In this document: in pieces, positions 27,201 through 35,059 of the stretch
Layout: each line of letters opens with the position of its first letter
How positions within the stretch are numbered: the stretch's first letter is position 1
From: Lacibacter sp. H375
GTDB lineage: Bacteria > Bacteroidota > Bacteroidia > Chitinophagales > Chitinophagaceae
DNA length: 64,000 bases
Reading direction: 5' to 3'
NCBI RefSeq assembly: GCF_037892425.1
Contig: NZ_JBBKTT010000001.1
Span: 124,001-188,000 of the forward strand
Notes under the pieces: generated by a model
What the model was told of the DNA's origin: nothing
The model's input: the letters and a program-made list of their open reading frames with translations, nothing else
The model's database searches: none
Made by a program: the position numbers and the translations under genes

Positions 27201-27837
27201 GCGGTTACAGATGAACCCGCATTTTATGTTCAATGCATTAAGTTCCATTCAACATTTGATTGTATCTCAGCAAACAACAAAAGCATACAAGTATCTCACC
27301 ATCTTCTCCAACTTCCTTCGTTCATTACTCAACTATGCAGAAAAGAATTTTATTCCGTTGGATGAAGAGCTGAAAATATTGCAGATGTATGTGGAGCTGG
27401 AATCGCTTCGTTTTGATCAATCGTTCAGTTACGAAATCAATGTAGATGAGAACCTGAGCAATGATGAAGTACTTGTGCCGTCTCTCATGGTACAACCATT
27501 TGTAGAGAATGCTATCTGGCATGGCCTGTTGCACAAAGAAGGTGAAAAGAAACTAAAGATCGAATTTGTGAACCATAGTGATGATCATTTAACCTGTACC
27601 ATAGAAGATAATGGAGTTGGTCGCAGCAATGCGGCGGCCATACAGCGACAAAAGATCAGCAGTAAAATACATGAAAGCAAAGGCATTGGCATTATTGAAG
27701 AACGGTTGAAACTGTTGCAACAGAAAACCGGCAAGCCTGCGCATGTGGAGATAAAAGATATGTTTGATGCGCAGCAACATGCGGCAGGCACCAAAGTAAT
27801 TATTACAATTCCTTATTATAACCCGGAAGAAACATGA
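24250..27837 (+). CDS. Two-component-propeller sensor histidine kinase (reg_prop, Y_Y_Y, TM, GAF, LytS-type kinase)
   Basis: 1195 residues. A signal peptide is followed by a long periplasmic double propeller with repeats of the LWIGT type (about 30-640), a Y_Y_Y domain (about 680-760) and one transmembrane helix (about 767-790). Next come a cytoplasmic GAF domain (about 820-955) and a His_kinase/LytS-type module with the phosphorylatable His in MNPHFMFNALSS (about His 991) and an ATPase part (VENAIWHGL, IEDNGVG). The only possible start is the TTG at 24250, since in-frame stops and no ATG lie upstream. The stop overlaps the LytTR regulator gene by 4 bases. A GAF domain between the TM and kinase modules suggests an extra cytoplasmic input. 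The ligand is unknown. Confidence 0.93.
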   Translation: MIRAIHIAVLLFIAFTVKVAAQGPAFYHLSTAEGLSDNSVNDVKRDRNGILWIGTSEGLNSFDGNSISTYYKYDHPKLAGNDILQVICDNENRIWLRTATNFVTMLDAKRNFHSFAIGDSTENTFPVNYLLTKEKGLIVRKTTGHYVFNTSNNRFEKWNTTIDSLLPKTIRFVEPFDEDKFMVYGRGRLLLIDYATQQKLMDIKLPSLLMGAARINNNEILTYTLSGSGFFRINIKTQTVTHSYTNLKDQNGNTLVKNLRNITRINEQQFAISTRFSGMYLIDLEKESLQLLKHDPLNERSIGGDNTSALHYDSSGYLFVTTRTSGLHYLNLKQPQIAYRPYFKDEQGNIFDGYIQTITAKDGLVWLGAQDRLIRLNGITNKTTFINYYLPDGRNLNNEETVRALYTDEQDRLWVGTTRYGILVLDKNQKTIAHFGRMKGITDSLPSAWTNGFCVDATSNLWVATMRGICRINTNSLQVTNFTTHRLLNQLNGIYTNTVWIDSKQQLWIGTNRGAWCYNEQKQTLKHYSDKEGLSHNRVFSFNEDNKGNIYIGTIAGLTVLAPNETTTVYNRSKGLRNDKCEGILKDEHGFLWIGNLNCLIRFDPATNNYAVYEEGLGFSHAGFRMRSCFKAADGEMFWGSDKGLNSFYPQQLNTISVQLQPSINTLYTTDSSYRFTTSDTVRFPYNTSAFHFYFSSGELTGSKKIQFLYKLDGYDTDWKKPIAYGQAVYSKLPPGNYLFHVKASRDGINWYEAAHPVQLNISKPWWQLTWFRLSYIVAFFALLYGIYNLLQRRKKEKEVKQMIDYFAHSGFEHSSVDDILWDIARNCISRLDFEDCVIYTVNEDEKVLLQKAAYGPKSPKAYEIKNPIIIPFGKGIVGDVAATGRANIIHDTSKDKRYIVDDEQRFSEITVPIIHEGKVIAVIDSEHSRKNFFTKQHLEALQTIASLSSAKISRAMAMDAMKKTKLEVMELNVKMAESKFMNLRLQMNPHFMFNALSSIQHLIVSQQTTKAYKYLTIFSNFLRSLLNYAEKNFIPLDEELKILQMYVELESLRFDQSFSYEINVDENLSNDEVLVPSLMVQPFVENAIWHGLLHKEGEKKLKIEFVNHSDDHLTCTIEDNGVGRSNAAAIQRQKISSKIHESKGIGIIEERLKLLQQKTGKPAHVEIKDMFDAQQHAAGTKVIITIPYYNPEET

Positions 27838-28580
27838 TAAAAGCATTGATCGTTGATGATGAACAATCGAGCATTGACTTACTGGAGTGGCTTATTGAGC
27901 AGTATTGCCCGGATATTTCTGTTGTACAATCGGCACGCAGTGTAAAAGATGCATTGCCGCTCATTCATAACTTTCAACCCGATATTGTTTTTCTTGATAT
28001 ACAAATGCCGCATCAAAGCGGCTTCGATCTGCTCACCACCATTGATCATTGGAATTTTGAAGTGATCTTCACAACTGCTTTCAACGAATTTGCCATACAA
28101 GCCATTCGCTTCAGTGCATTGGATTATTTATTAAAACCCATTGATGAAACAGAATTAAAAAAAGCAGTAGAACGTTTTAAAGCCAAACGAATTTTTGCGC
28201 CCGCTGGTCAGCAGTTGTTCCGCAACTTCATCCAGAATATTTCGCAAGGAAAAAAAGAAAAATTCAAACTCGCATTGGCCGATGCATCAGAAGTAAAATA
28301 TGTTACACTCGATGAGATCATACGGTTACAAGCCGATAGCAATTACACCAAAGTTCATCTCACACAGAACCGAGTATTTGTTTCAGCCAAAACATTAAAG
28401 GAATATGATGAGATATTGAAAGAGCAACATTTTCTCCGCATTCATAAATCACATCTCATCAACCCCACACATATTGAAAGCTATGATAAGCAAGGATGGT
28501 TAAAAATGAGTGACGGATCGGAAGTGGAAGTGGCCCGCAGAAAAAAAGAATATGTGCAGGAAGCATTGAAAAATATCTAA
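27834..28580 (+). CDS. LytTR-family response regulator
   Basis: 248 residues: a receiver domain with acidic pocket (VDDE), phospho-acceptor Asp 55 (FLDIQMP) and conserved Lys (LLKPID), followed by a LytTR DNA-binding domain (about 145-245, IRLQADSNYTKVHL, FLRIHKSHLINPTHI). It is the cognate regulator of the LytS-type kinase upstream, whose stop codon overlaps its start (ATGA). LytTR proteins bind DNA through beta strands and often control envelope, export or carbohydrate genes in this phylum. The target here is unknown. Confidence 0.95.
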   Translation: MIKALIVDDEQSSIDLLEWLIEQYCPDISVVQSARSVKDALPLIHNFQPDIVFLDIQMPHQSGFDLLTTIDHWNFEVIFTTAFNEFAIQAIRFSALDYLLKPIDETELKKAVERFKAKRIFAPAGQQLFRNFIQNISQGKKEKFKLALADASEVKYVTLDEIIRLQADSNYTKVHLTQNRVFVSAKTLKEYDEILKEQHFLRIHKSHLINPTHIESYDKQGWLKMSDGSEVEVARRKKEYVQEALKNI

Positions 28581-28656
28581 GCATATCAATCCGCAAGTCA
28601 TATTTTTTTAATGATTCACTCATTCCTTCTTATCTTGACCGCCACATTAACCCTGC

Positions 28657-29211
28657 ATGCTTAGCTTTTCAGAAAACGAACAGGCGTTCAAAGACTTTAT
28701 TACACAACACCAGCCACGGGTGTACAATACTGCATTGAACCTGTTGCAGAATGCTGAGGATGCCGAAGAAATTACACAAGATGTTTTTATAGAAGCCTGG
28801 AACAAGGCCCATACATTTAAAGGTGAAGCACAGGTGAGCACCTGGCTTTACCGCATTACCGTTAATAAAAGTATTGATCATATCAGGAGCAAAAAGCGGA
28901 AAAAGCGATTTGCCTTCCTCACCAGCCTGTTTCATGAAAGCGGCGAACCCATTAGTGATGCAGGAGATTTTGTGCACCCTGGCGTGGTCACCGAAAACCG
29001 GGAAAAGGCAGCGATGCTTTACAAGGCCATAGATCAGTTGCCTGAAACCCAGCGAATTGCATTTTTATTAAGCGAAACGGGGGGATTGAGCTATGCCGAA
29101 ATAAGCGAAATTACCGGCAGTTCCGTATCTTCCATTGAGTCATTACTGTTCAGGGCACGCAAAAACCTGAGGGGTTTGCTGGCCGGTTACTATAAAAATT
29201 TACCTGAATAG
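28657..29211 (+). CDS. ECF-type RNA polymerase sigma factor
   Basis: 184 residues. Region 2 (NTALNLLQNAEDAEEITQDVFIEAW) and region 4 (LPETQRIAFLLSETGGLSYAE, then SSVSSIESLLFRARKNL) are complete. It is the first of a compact three-gene set with a small membrane protein and a CpxP/Spy-like periplasmic protein. This arrangement resembles metal- or envelope-stress sigma modules such as CnrYXH, in which a periplasmic sensor works through a membrane anti-sigma factor. Confidence 0.92.
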   Translation: MLSFSENEQAFKDFITQHQPRVYNTALNLLQNAEDAEEITQDVFIEAWNKAHTFKGEAQVSTWLYRITVNKSIDHIRSKKRKKRFAFLTSLFHESGEPISDAGDFVHPGVVTENREKAAMLYKAIDQLPETQRIAFLLSETGGLSYAEISEITGSSVSSIESLLFRARKNLRGLLAGYYKNLPE

Positions 29212-29249
29212 CAAGTTTTTTACATCATGAACGTCAAAATGGTACAGCA

Positions 29250-29549
29250 ATGAAGAAAAATCAGGAACAATGGATCGATGAAGTAATGGGCAGCCTGCAG
29301 GGCATTCAACCTGCAGAAGGCAATCCTTATTTACACACCCGTGTACTGGCCCGTTTACAACAAAACCCCGCCCGTCAAGCAGTGCAGGTGAAATGGGTAT
29401 ATACTGTAGCTATTGCTTTTACTGTTATGTTGCTTCTGAATGTAATGGGTTGGAATATGTCGTTTAACAATGATGAGCAGGATTCTGTAGACATTGAAAC
29501 CGTGATCAACGAATACGAATTGGAAAATAATTATACTTCTTTACCCTGA
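29250..29549 (+). CDS. Small membrane protein, putative anti-sigma factor
   Basis: 99 residues with a soluble N-terminal half (EQWIDEVMGSLQGIQPAEGN), one transmembrane helix (about 48-66) and a short acidic periplasmic tail. It lies between the ECF sigma gene (38 bases upstream) and the CpxP/Spy-like gene (9 bases downstream). Position and topology suggest it anchors the sigma factor; no named domain is visible. Confidence 0.65.
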   Translation: MKKNQEQWIDEVMGSLQGIQPAEGNPYLHTRVLARLQQNPARQAVQVKWVYTVAIAFTVMLLLNVMGWNMSFNNDEQDSVDIETVINEYELENNYTSLP

Positions 29550-29558
29550 TGTTAAGAT

Positions 29559-30059
29559 ATGAGTAAGACAAAATTTCTCACAATCCTCGTTGTGTTATTA
29601 TTAGTGCTGAATGCAATTACCCTTTATTTTTTTCTGGGCAACAAACCTGCTCCCAGAAAAAAACCGGGTGGCAACAGACCTTACTCTGAATACATCACCA
29701 AAAAATTGAATCTTGATACTGTTCAGCAACAAAAACTGAAAGAGTTGAGAGATAAACACAAACAGGAACTCGACTCACTACGCAAAGAAGACAGACAGAT
29801 ACAGGAAGCAAAAACTCAAATGCTGAAGGATGGCGTGACAGATAGTTTAAAACTTGATTCCGTCTTTACTGTTGCTGCTGCAAATAAAAAGAAATTTGAG
29901 ATGGCGTTTCACAATCATTTTATGCAGATAAGGGCCTTGTGCCGTCCTGATCAGTTGCAACTCTTCAATCAAACATTGGATGAAATGAATAAACGCAGAA
30001 TGCAGGCATGGGGTGATAAAAAAGGTCCGCAGCAATCAAAAGAGGAAGAAAAAAAATAA
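29559..30059 (+). CDS. Spy/CpxP/CnrX-like periplasmic stress-sensor protein
   Basis: 166 residues with an N-terminal membrane anchor (about 5-27) and an all-helical periplasmic domain. It has the pattern of LTxxQ-family proteins: LNLDTVQQQKLKEL near residue 52, a charged middle helix, and a second motif CRPDQLQLF near 131. Such proteins sense metals or misfolded proteins, or act as chaperones. Several His residues (FHNHF) might bind metal. With the ECF sigma and small membrane protein before it, it probably forms the sensing arm of that module. Confidence 0.75.
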   Translation: MSKTKFLTILVVLLLVLNAITLYFFLGNKPAPRKKPGGNRPYSEYITKKLNLDTVQQQKLKELRDKHKQELDSLRKEDRQIQEAKTQMLKDGVTDSLKLDSVFTVAAANKKKFEMAFHNHFMQIRALCRPDQLQLFNQTLDEMNKRRMQAWGDKKGPQQSKEEEKK

Positions 30060-30083
30060 AAAAGGTAGGTACTTCTTTACATA

Positions 30084-30120
30084 AATAATCCCGATCGTAT
30101 TGATCGGGATTATTCTTTTA
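30084..30120. terminator. Strong intrinsic terminator after the ECF/CpxP-like module
   Basis: A perfect 13-bp stem AATAATCCCGATC / GATCGGGATTATT (30084-30096, 30102-30114) with a 5-base loop and a short T-run on the plus strand. The rimO gene converges on it from the other side. Confidence 0.85.
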
Positions 30121-30133
30121 TAACGTTATTTGG

Positions 30134-30195
30134 TGCCTTCCCACTATCCACTAACTACTAACGGCTTTATTACTTATTGTCTATTGCCAATAGCC
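30134..30195 (-). repeat. Degenerate period-7 repeat (minus orientation)
   Basis: Between the terminator and the rimO stop, the minus strand reads in imperfect heptamers such as GGCAATA and GACAATA, then TAGTGGA and TAGTGGG. It is the most degenerate member of a family found at several other gaps in this window. Confidence 0.4.
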
Positions 30196-30196
30196 T

Positions 30197-31507
30197 TCAA
30201 TCAACAACTTCCCCTTCCAGATCATAATCAAACGCCTTGGTAATTTTTACATTTACAAACTCACCGACCTTTAATCGTTTGTCTGTTTGAATGATCACTT
30301 CGTTATCTACTTCCACCGAATCAAATTCTGTACGGCCGAGATAACGACCTGCTTCTTTTTTATCAACAATTGTTTTAAACGTTTTTCCTATTTTCTCCTG
30401 GTTGAGTTCATATGAAATTTCCTGCTGCACACCCATAATCTCCTGTGCACGGCGTTCTTTTTCTTCGGCAGGTACATCATCCACCAAATCAAAACCACTG
30501 GTACCTTCTTCATGGCTGTAAGTGAAAATGCCCACACGGTCGAATCGTTGTTTTTGCAGGAAGAGTTTTGTTTCTTCAATATCATCCAGTGTTTCGCCGG
30601 GAAAACCAGCGATCAAGGTTGTACGTAAACAAAGCCCCGGAACTTTTTCTCTCACTGCTGCAATCAATTCTTCCGTTTCAGTTCTGGTAATTTGCCTGCG
30701 CATTGCTTTCAGCATATTATCACTTGCATGTTGCAACGGCATATCGAGATAATTACAGATATTATGTCGTTCACGCATCACATCCAACACATCTAATGGA
30801 AATTTATGTGGGTATGCATAATGCAAACGGATCCACTCTAAACCTTTTACATCTGCCAAACGGTGCATTAAATCACCCAACATGCGTTTTTTGTAGAGGT
30901 CTAAACCATAATATGTCAGTTCCTGTGCAATGAGCATGATTTCTTTTACACCTTTCTTAACCAGTCCTTCAGCTTCTTTCACCAAATCATCCATGCTCTT
31001 GCTCACATGCTGACCACGCATTAATGGAATTGCACAAAACGCACAGGTACGGTTACATCCTTCACTGATCTTTAAATAAGCATAGTGCGATGGTGTGCTC
31101 AACAAACGCTCTCCCACCAGCTCCGTTTTATAGTCAGCTTCAAATTGTTTTAAGATCATGGGCAGCTCCATGGTTCCATAAAACGCATCCACTTCAGGAA
31201 TTTCTGCTTCCAGGTTATTTTTGTAACGTTCGCTCAGGCAGCCTGTTACAATCACTTTATCCAGTTTACCACGACGTTTCAGTTCCACCTGGTCTAAAAT
31301 AGTATTGATGCTTTCTTCCTTGGCCTTATCGATAAAGCCGCATGTATTTACTATCACGATGTTGTGATCTTTTTTACTGCTCTCGTGTACCACATCAATT
31401 TCATTGGCCAATAACTGGCCGCTCAGCACTTCACTATCCACCATATTCTTGCTGCAGCCAAGGGTTATGATGTTTACCTTATCCTTCTTTAATGTCTTAC
31501 TTTTCAT
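30197..31507 (-). CDS. rimO: Ribosomal protein S12 methylthiotransferase
   Basis: 436 residues with the three MiaB/RimO domains: an N-terminal UPF0004 cluster domain (ITLGCSKNMVDSE), a central radical-SAM domain with the CxxxCxxC motif (GCNRTCAFCAIP, about residue 145) and a C-terminal TRAM domain. The GCSKNMVDSE form and the absence of a tRNA-type C-terminus point to RimO rather than MiaB. RimO methylthiolates the conserved Asp of ribosomal protein S12. It is a single gene in reverse orientation between two convergent or divergent units. Confidence 0.95.
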   Translation of the reverse strand: MKSKTLKKDKVNIITLGCSKNMVDSEVLSGQLLANEIDVVHESSKKDHNIVIVNTCGFIDKAKEESINTILDQVELKRRGKLDKVIVTGCLSERYKNNLEAEIPEVDAFYGTMELPMILKQFEADYKTELVGERLLSTPSHYAYLKISEGCNRTCAFCAIPLMRGQHVSKSMDDLVKEAEGLVKKGVKEIMLIAQELTYYGLDLYKKRMLGDLMHRLADVKGLEWIRLHYAYPHKFPLDVLDVMRERHNICNYLDMPLQHASDNMLKAMRRQITRTETEELIAAVREKVPGLCLRTTLIAGFPGETLDDIEETKLFLQKQRFDRVGIFTYSHEEGTSGFDLVDDVPAEEKERRAQEIMGVQQEISYELNQEKIGKTFKTIVDKKEAGRYLGRTEFDSVEVDNEVIIQTDKRLKVGEFVNVKITKAFDYDLEGEVVD

Positions 31508-31654
31508 GTAACGTGTTACTGATCAAAATTTCGTTTGCTTTTCTCAGCGTGCAAAGGTAACAGATTCAGGCAGAAAGGAAGCCATTCAGCATGATCTGTT
31601 AAAGTTTGGCATCATTTTTTCAATGGGGGTGGTACATCTAAAACTCACATTTTT

Positions 31655-32143
31655 ATGAAGAGACTTATTATGGCCGCCATTGTGTTAACAGCATTTGCAC
31701 AAGGGGCCGCAGCTCAGGCAAAAGGAAGCAGTTACAAAACAGCATTAGGTGTAAAATTTTACCCCGGTGCAGGTATCACACTCAAACATTTTGTGAAAAG
31801 CAATGCAGCTCTGGAAGGTATTGCCTATTTCTGGGGAAATGGTATGCGTATAACTGGTTTATACGAGTTTCATGGTAACATCAATGGAGCGCCCGGCTTA
31901 AAATGGTATGTTGGACCCGGTGCACACGTTGGTTTCTGGAATAGCCGCTACTGGAGAAGAGAGTATGGCGATTATCGTGGTGGAGCCGTAGCAGGTATTG
32001 ATGGTGTTTTGGGTCTTGACTACAAGTTCAGGGGAGCACCGATCAATATGTCGCTCGACTGGCAGCCCTCCTTTGAATTTGGTGATTACGGAGCAGGTTT
32101 CAGCGGTAACTGGGGTGGTTTAGCCATCCGTTATACCTTCTAA
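31655..32143 (+). CDS. Small outer-membrane beta-barrel-like secreted protein
   Basis: 162 residues with a signal peptide (MKRLIMAAIV... ending GAAAQ). The mature part alternates aromatic and glycine residues in amphipathic strands (GLKWYVGPGAHVGFW, ...GWGGLAIRYTF) and ends in Phe, as outer-membrane beta-barrels of about eight strands do. I recognise no named family. Stand-alone gene with a terminator 28 bases downstream. Confidence 0.7.
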   Translation: MKRLIMAAIVLTAFAQGAAAQAKGSSYKTALGVKFYPGAGITLKHFVKSNAALEGIAYFWGNGMRITGLYEFHGNINGAPGLKWYVGPGAHVGFWNSRYWRREYGDYRGGAVAGIDGVLGLDYKFRGAPINMSLDWQPSFEFGDYGAGFSGNWGGLAIRYTF

Positions 32144-32170
32144 ACAGGAAATCCTGTGAAGGAAATAAAA

Positions 32171-32216
32171 GGATACTCTTAAACTTAAAAACAAAGTTTG
32201 AGGGTATCCTTTTTTC
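32171..32216 (+). terminator. Intrinsic terminator after the beta-barrel gene
   Basis: A 15-bp stem (32171-32185 with 32195-32209, ends GGATAC / GTATCC, including three G-T wobbles) and a T6 run. Confidence 0.85.
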
Positions 32217-32390
32217 TGTTGCAACAGTGGTATTTTTAGTCTGTTGGCAAGAGCCAACTACCCTATAAGAGAACCATTTTAATCCAATCCTGAACGAAAA
32301 CTTAATGATCCCGTATCGTATGAAAAACAACGGATGAAATCATCCGCCAATGTCCCTTGAGAAACTTCCACACGGAAGTTTTTCTTTTTT
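32217..32390 (+). ncRNA. Candidate small RNA ending in its own terminator
   Basis: No ORF is evident between the terminator of the upstream gene and a second complete terminator (AAACTTCC / GGAAGTTT at 32362-32381, then TTCTTTTTT). The interval contains a hairpin GTTGGC / GCCAAC near 32243-32258 and a perfect one CGGATGA / TCATCCG at 32331-32346. GTTGGC could also pair with the GCCAA just after that second hairpin, an alternative fold. A terminator with no gene in front of it suggests a non-coding transcript of about 150 nt. I cannot assign it to a known RNA family; a 6S-like RNA is one possibility. Confidence 0.35.
32362..32390 (+). terminator. Second intrinsic terminator in the rimO-polX gap
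   Basis: A perfect 8-bp stem AAACTTCC / GGAAGTTT with a 4-base loop and a TTC-T6 tail. No protein gene precedes it. The remaining 180 bases before the PolX-like gene are AT-rich and contain one AT-rich inverted repeat at 32440-32473 (outer arms AAAAGTAT / ATACTTTT) of unknown role. Confidence 0.75.
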
Positions 32391-32571
32391 ACAGCTTTTG
32401 CTTTGCTTCGTTTTTAATCCAATTCAACAATGCATTCTGAAAAGTATTTTCTTTGTAAAAAGAACATACTTTTCGTGTGTTCATTTTTATTTTTTTGACC
32501 ACAGAGGATAAACGATAAAAATTATCATCGCTATTGATATAAATTAGCTCAATAATTTTTATGTTTATTGC

Positions 32572-34218
32572 ATGCCGGATAATTACCAGATCGCCGATAT
32601 GTTTTCGCTGCTAAGCAAACTCATGGATATTCATGGCGAAGACAGTTTTAAAGCAAAGACCTACGCAGCTGCTGCGTTTAATATTGAAAAGCTGCCGGTG
32701 CAACTGGCCGATGTTGATCCGGCAAAAATTTCTACTTACAAAGGCATTGGCGCAAGCACATCGAAAAAAATACTGGAGATTTTACAAACAGGTGAGCTGA
32801 AAGCGCTCACAGATATAGTTGCACGCACGCCACCAGGTGTTATTGAAATGCTTTCTATTAAAGGAATCGGACCCAAGAAAATTTCCACCATCTGGAAAGA
32901 AATGGAAATTGAAAGTATTGGAGAGTTGTTGTATGCCTGCGAAGAAAACCGTTTGTTACTTTTTAAAGGCTTTGGTGAAAAAACACAGGCCAATGTAAAA
33001 GAGTCGATAGAGTTTTTTCTGAAGCATAAAGACATTCATTTGTATGCTGATGTTGAAGCATACGCCATGGCAGTTGATAAAAACCTGCGGGAACATTTTA
33101 AAGACTATCGCTTTGAACTAACGGGTGAGTTCAGACGACAGATGGAAATTATTCATCAGCTTGAATGGGTAACCACTACTCCTCTTGCAATATTATCCCC
33201 GATTTTCACAAACAATAATTTTGAAGTAAAGGAACAAACCGATTCTTTCCTTTCGGTGAAAGGACCGGAGAATATTGTGTTGCAGTTTCATCTTGCAACT
33301 GCTGAAAATTTTGGAACCGTTTTGTTTCAAACATCAGCTACTGAACATTTCCTGCAAGGCTGGGGAACAGTAGCAACTGTTGCAGAAGAGCAATTGTTGT
33401 TTGAAGAAAAAGGTGTTGCCTTTATTCCTTTCTGTCTGCGTGAAGAATGGGGAACCGAGGCAATTCCTGATCTTATTCAACCTTCGTCCATCAAAGGCAT
33501 TATTCATAGTCATAGTAACTGGAGCGATGGTGGCGAAACCATTGAAACCATGGCCCGTCATGCACAGGAGAAAGGATTTGAATACCTGGTGATCAGCGAT
33601 CATAGCAAGAGCGCCGGTTATGCAAATGGTTTAAGTATTGAACGTATAGAAGAACAACACAAGTATATTGATGAGCTGAATGCTAAACTCAACGGCTTCC
33701 GCATTTTTAAAAGCATTGAAGCTGATATTTTGGGTGATGGTTCATTAGATTATGATGATGATACACTTGCCACATTCGATCTTGTGATTGCTTCGGTACA
33801 CAGCAATTTAAAGATGAACGAAGAGAAAGCGATGATGCGTGTGATGAATGCCATTGAAAACCCTTACACCACTATACTCGGCCACATGACCGGACGATTG
33901 CTATTGAGTCGTGCCGGTTACCCACTCGATCATAAAAAAATTATTGATGCATGCGTAGCCAATAGTGTAGTGATAGAACTAAACGCACATCCACGTCGCT
34001 TAGATATTGACTGGCGATGGATACCTTATGCATTAAGTAAAGGGGCTTTACTTTCCATTAATCCTGATGCACATGAACTGAGTGGATATAACGATGTGAA
34101 GTATGGTACACTTGCTGCACAAAAAGGAAGGCTAACGGCCAGCCGTAACCTCAGCAGTTTTTCATTGCGGGAATTTGAAGAATATATAATGGATGTGAGG
34201 ATGGAGAAAGGGATATAG
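32572..34218 (+). CDS. PolX-like protein with a degenerate polymerase domain and intact PHP domain
   Basis: 548 residues with the PolX layout: N-terminal helix-hairpin-helix region with KGIGAS and IKGIGPKK motifs (about 1-150), nucleotidyltransferase-like region (about 155-300), and C-terminal PHP phosphoesterase (about 315-545). In the polymerase palm the expected G-S-x-R-R...D-x-D signature reads GEFRRQMEIIHQLEW: the metal-binding Asp pair is replaced by Gln and Glu. The third Asp strand (VDVR type) reads LQFH. All PHP motifs remain: HSHSNWSDGG, SDHSKS, EADIL, SVHS, GHMTGR and NPDAHE. It is therefore probably a nuclease rather than a DNA polymerase. It stands alone. Confidence 0.9.
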   Translation: MPDNYQIADMFSLLSKLMDIHGEDSFKAKTYAAAAFNIEKLPVQLADVDPAKISTYKGIGASTSKKILEILQTGELKALTDIVARTPPGVIEMLSIKGIGPKKISTIWKEMEIESIGELLYACEENRLLLFKGFGEKTQANVKESIEFFLKHKDIHLYADVEAYAMAVDKNLREHFKDYRFELTGEFRRQMEIIHQLEWVTTTPLAILSPIFTNNNFEVKEQTDSFLSVKGPENIVLQFHLATAENFGTVLFQTSATEHFLQGWGTVATVAEEQLLFEEKGVAFIPFCLREEWGTEAIPDLIQPSSIKGIIHSHSNWSDGGETIETMARHAQEKGFEYLVISDHSKSAGYANGLSIERIEEQHKYIDELNAKLNGFRIFKSIEADILGDGSLDYDDDTLATFDLVIASVHSNLKMNEEKAMMRVMNAIENPYTTILGHMTGRLLLSRAGYPLDHKKIIDACVANSVVIELNAHPRRLDIDWRWIPYALSKGALLSINPDAHELSGYNDVKYGTLAAQKGRLTASRNLSSFSLREFEEYIMDVRMEKGI

Positions 34219-34297
34219 TCCGTTACTATTACCATAGCTCCATCTTGTAAAGGGAATTTAAAATTGTAACTTAGATTATCATTTTAAAAACTTCCAG

Positions 34298-34936
34298 ATG
34301 GAGAAAACCAATTTGAAATTTCTCGCCATAGGTGGGTAAATTGGTCCTATCCTGTTCACGGTAACAACCTTGATCTGTGCAGGTCTTCGTCCTGGCTACA
34401 GTCATATTCATCATTTTATCAGTGAATTGGGAGCCACAGGAACGCCTGATGCCGCACTGATGAATTGGTTTGGTTTCATTCCATCAGGAATCTTGATAAG
34501 TTCATTTGGCTTGTCGCTAACGTTGCTTCTTCCAAAAAAAGTTCTTGCTCGTGCGGGTTCAGTTTTAGTAATGTTATTTGGATTGGGAATGACTATCGTC
34601 GGTTTTTTTTCCTGTGATGAAGGATGCCCAAGAGATGGTTCATTGGAGAATAATATTCATGATCAGATCTCCGGTCCTGTTTTTCTATGTGCCATCATAG
34701 GGATCCTGCTGTTGGGTATTGCATTCAGGCGCCTACCCTATTGGAAGAAATTGTGGCTTTATTCGATCATCTCAGCAATCCTTTCAATTGTTTTTCTCAT
34801 TCTCCTGATAAATTCACTTGAAGAATATAAAAATACCGGGCTGTGGCAGCGTCTGTTACTATTCACAATTTTTTTGTGGTTTGGAATTACTGGAATACAT
34901 GTATTCAAGTATTGGCGTAGCAGCATATTAAATTAA
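34298..34936 (+). pseudogene. DUF998-type membrane protein gene interrupted by a stop codon at codon 14
   Basis: An ATG at 34298 opens a frame encoding MEKTNLKFLAIGG, then TAA (34337-34339), then IGPILFTVTTLICAGLRPG in the same frame, continuing for about 200 residues. The joined product has the N-terminal first helix and RPGY segment, then ISELGATGTPDA and several transmembrane helices, as in DUF998 proteins. A single substitution (for example TTA or another sense codon to TAA) would explain the break. Restart at the TTG at 34370 would give a 188-residue protein lacking most of helix 1. It could be a young pseudogene, a base error, or a short version using the downstream start. Confidence 0.65.
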
Positions 34937-35011
34937 AAGACTGCATGTAATTTACTATGCCGAACAAGTCAACACAAGGATTTATTTCCCGATCTGCCAA
35001 GTACAAAAAAT

Positions 35012-35043
35012 AAAAGAGTCGCCCAGGAAAGGCGACTCTTTTT
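35012..35043. terminator. Bidirectional intrinsic terminator
   Basis: A perfect 12-bp stem AAAAGAGTCGCC / GGCGACTCTTTT with a 7-base loop, A-rich on the left and T-rich on the right. It can end transcription from the broken DUF998 gene (plus) and from the convergent secreted-protein gene (minus). Confidence 0.88.
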
Positions 35044-35059
35044 TATTTGCTCTTGTTGA

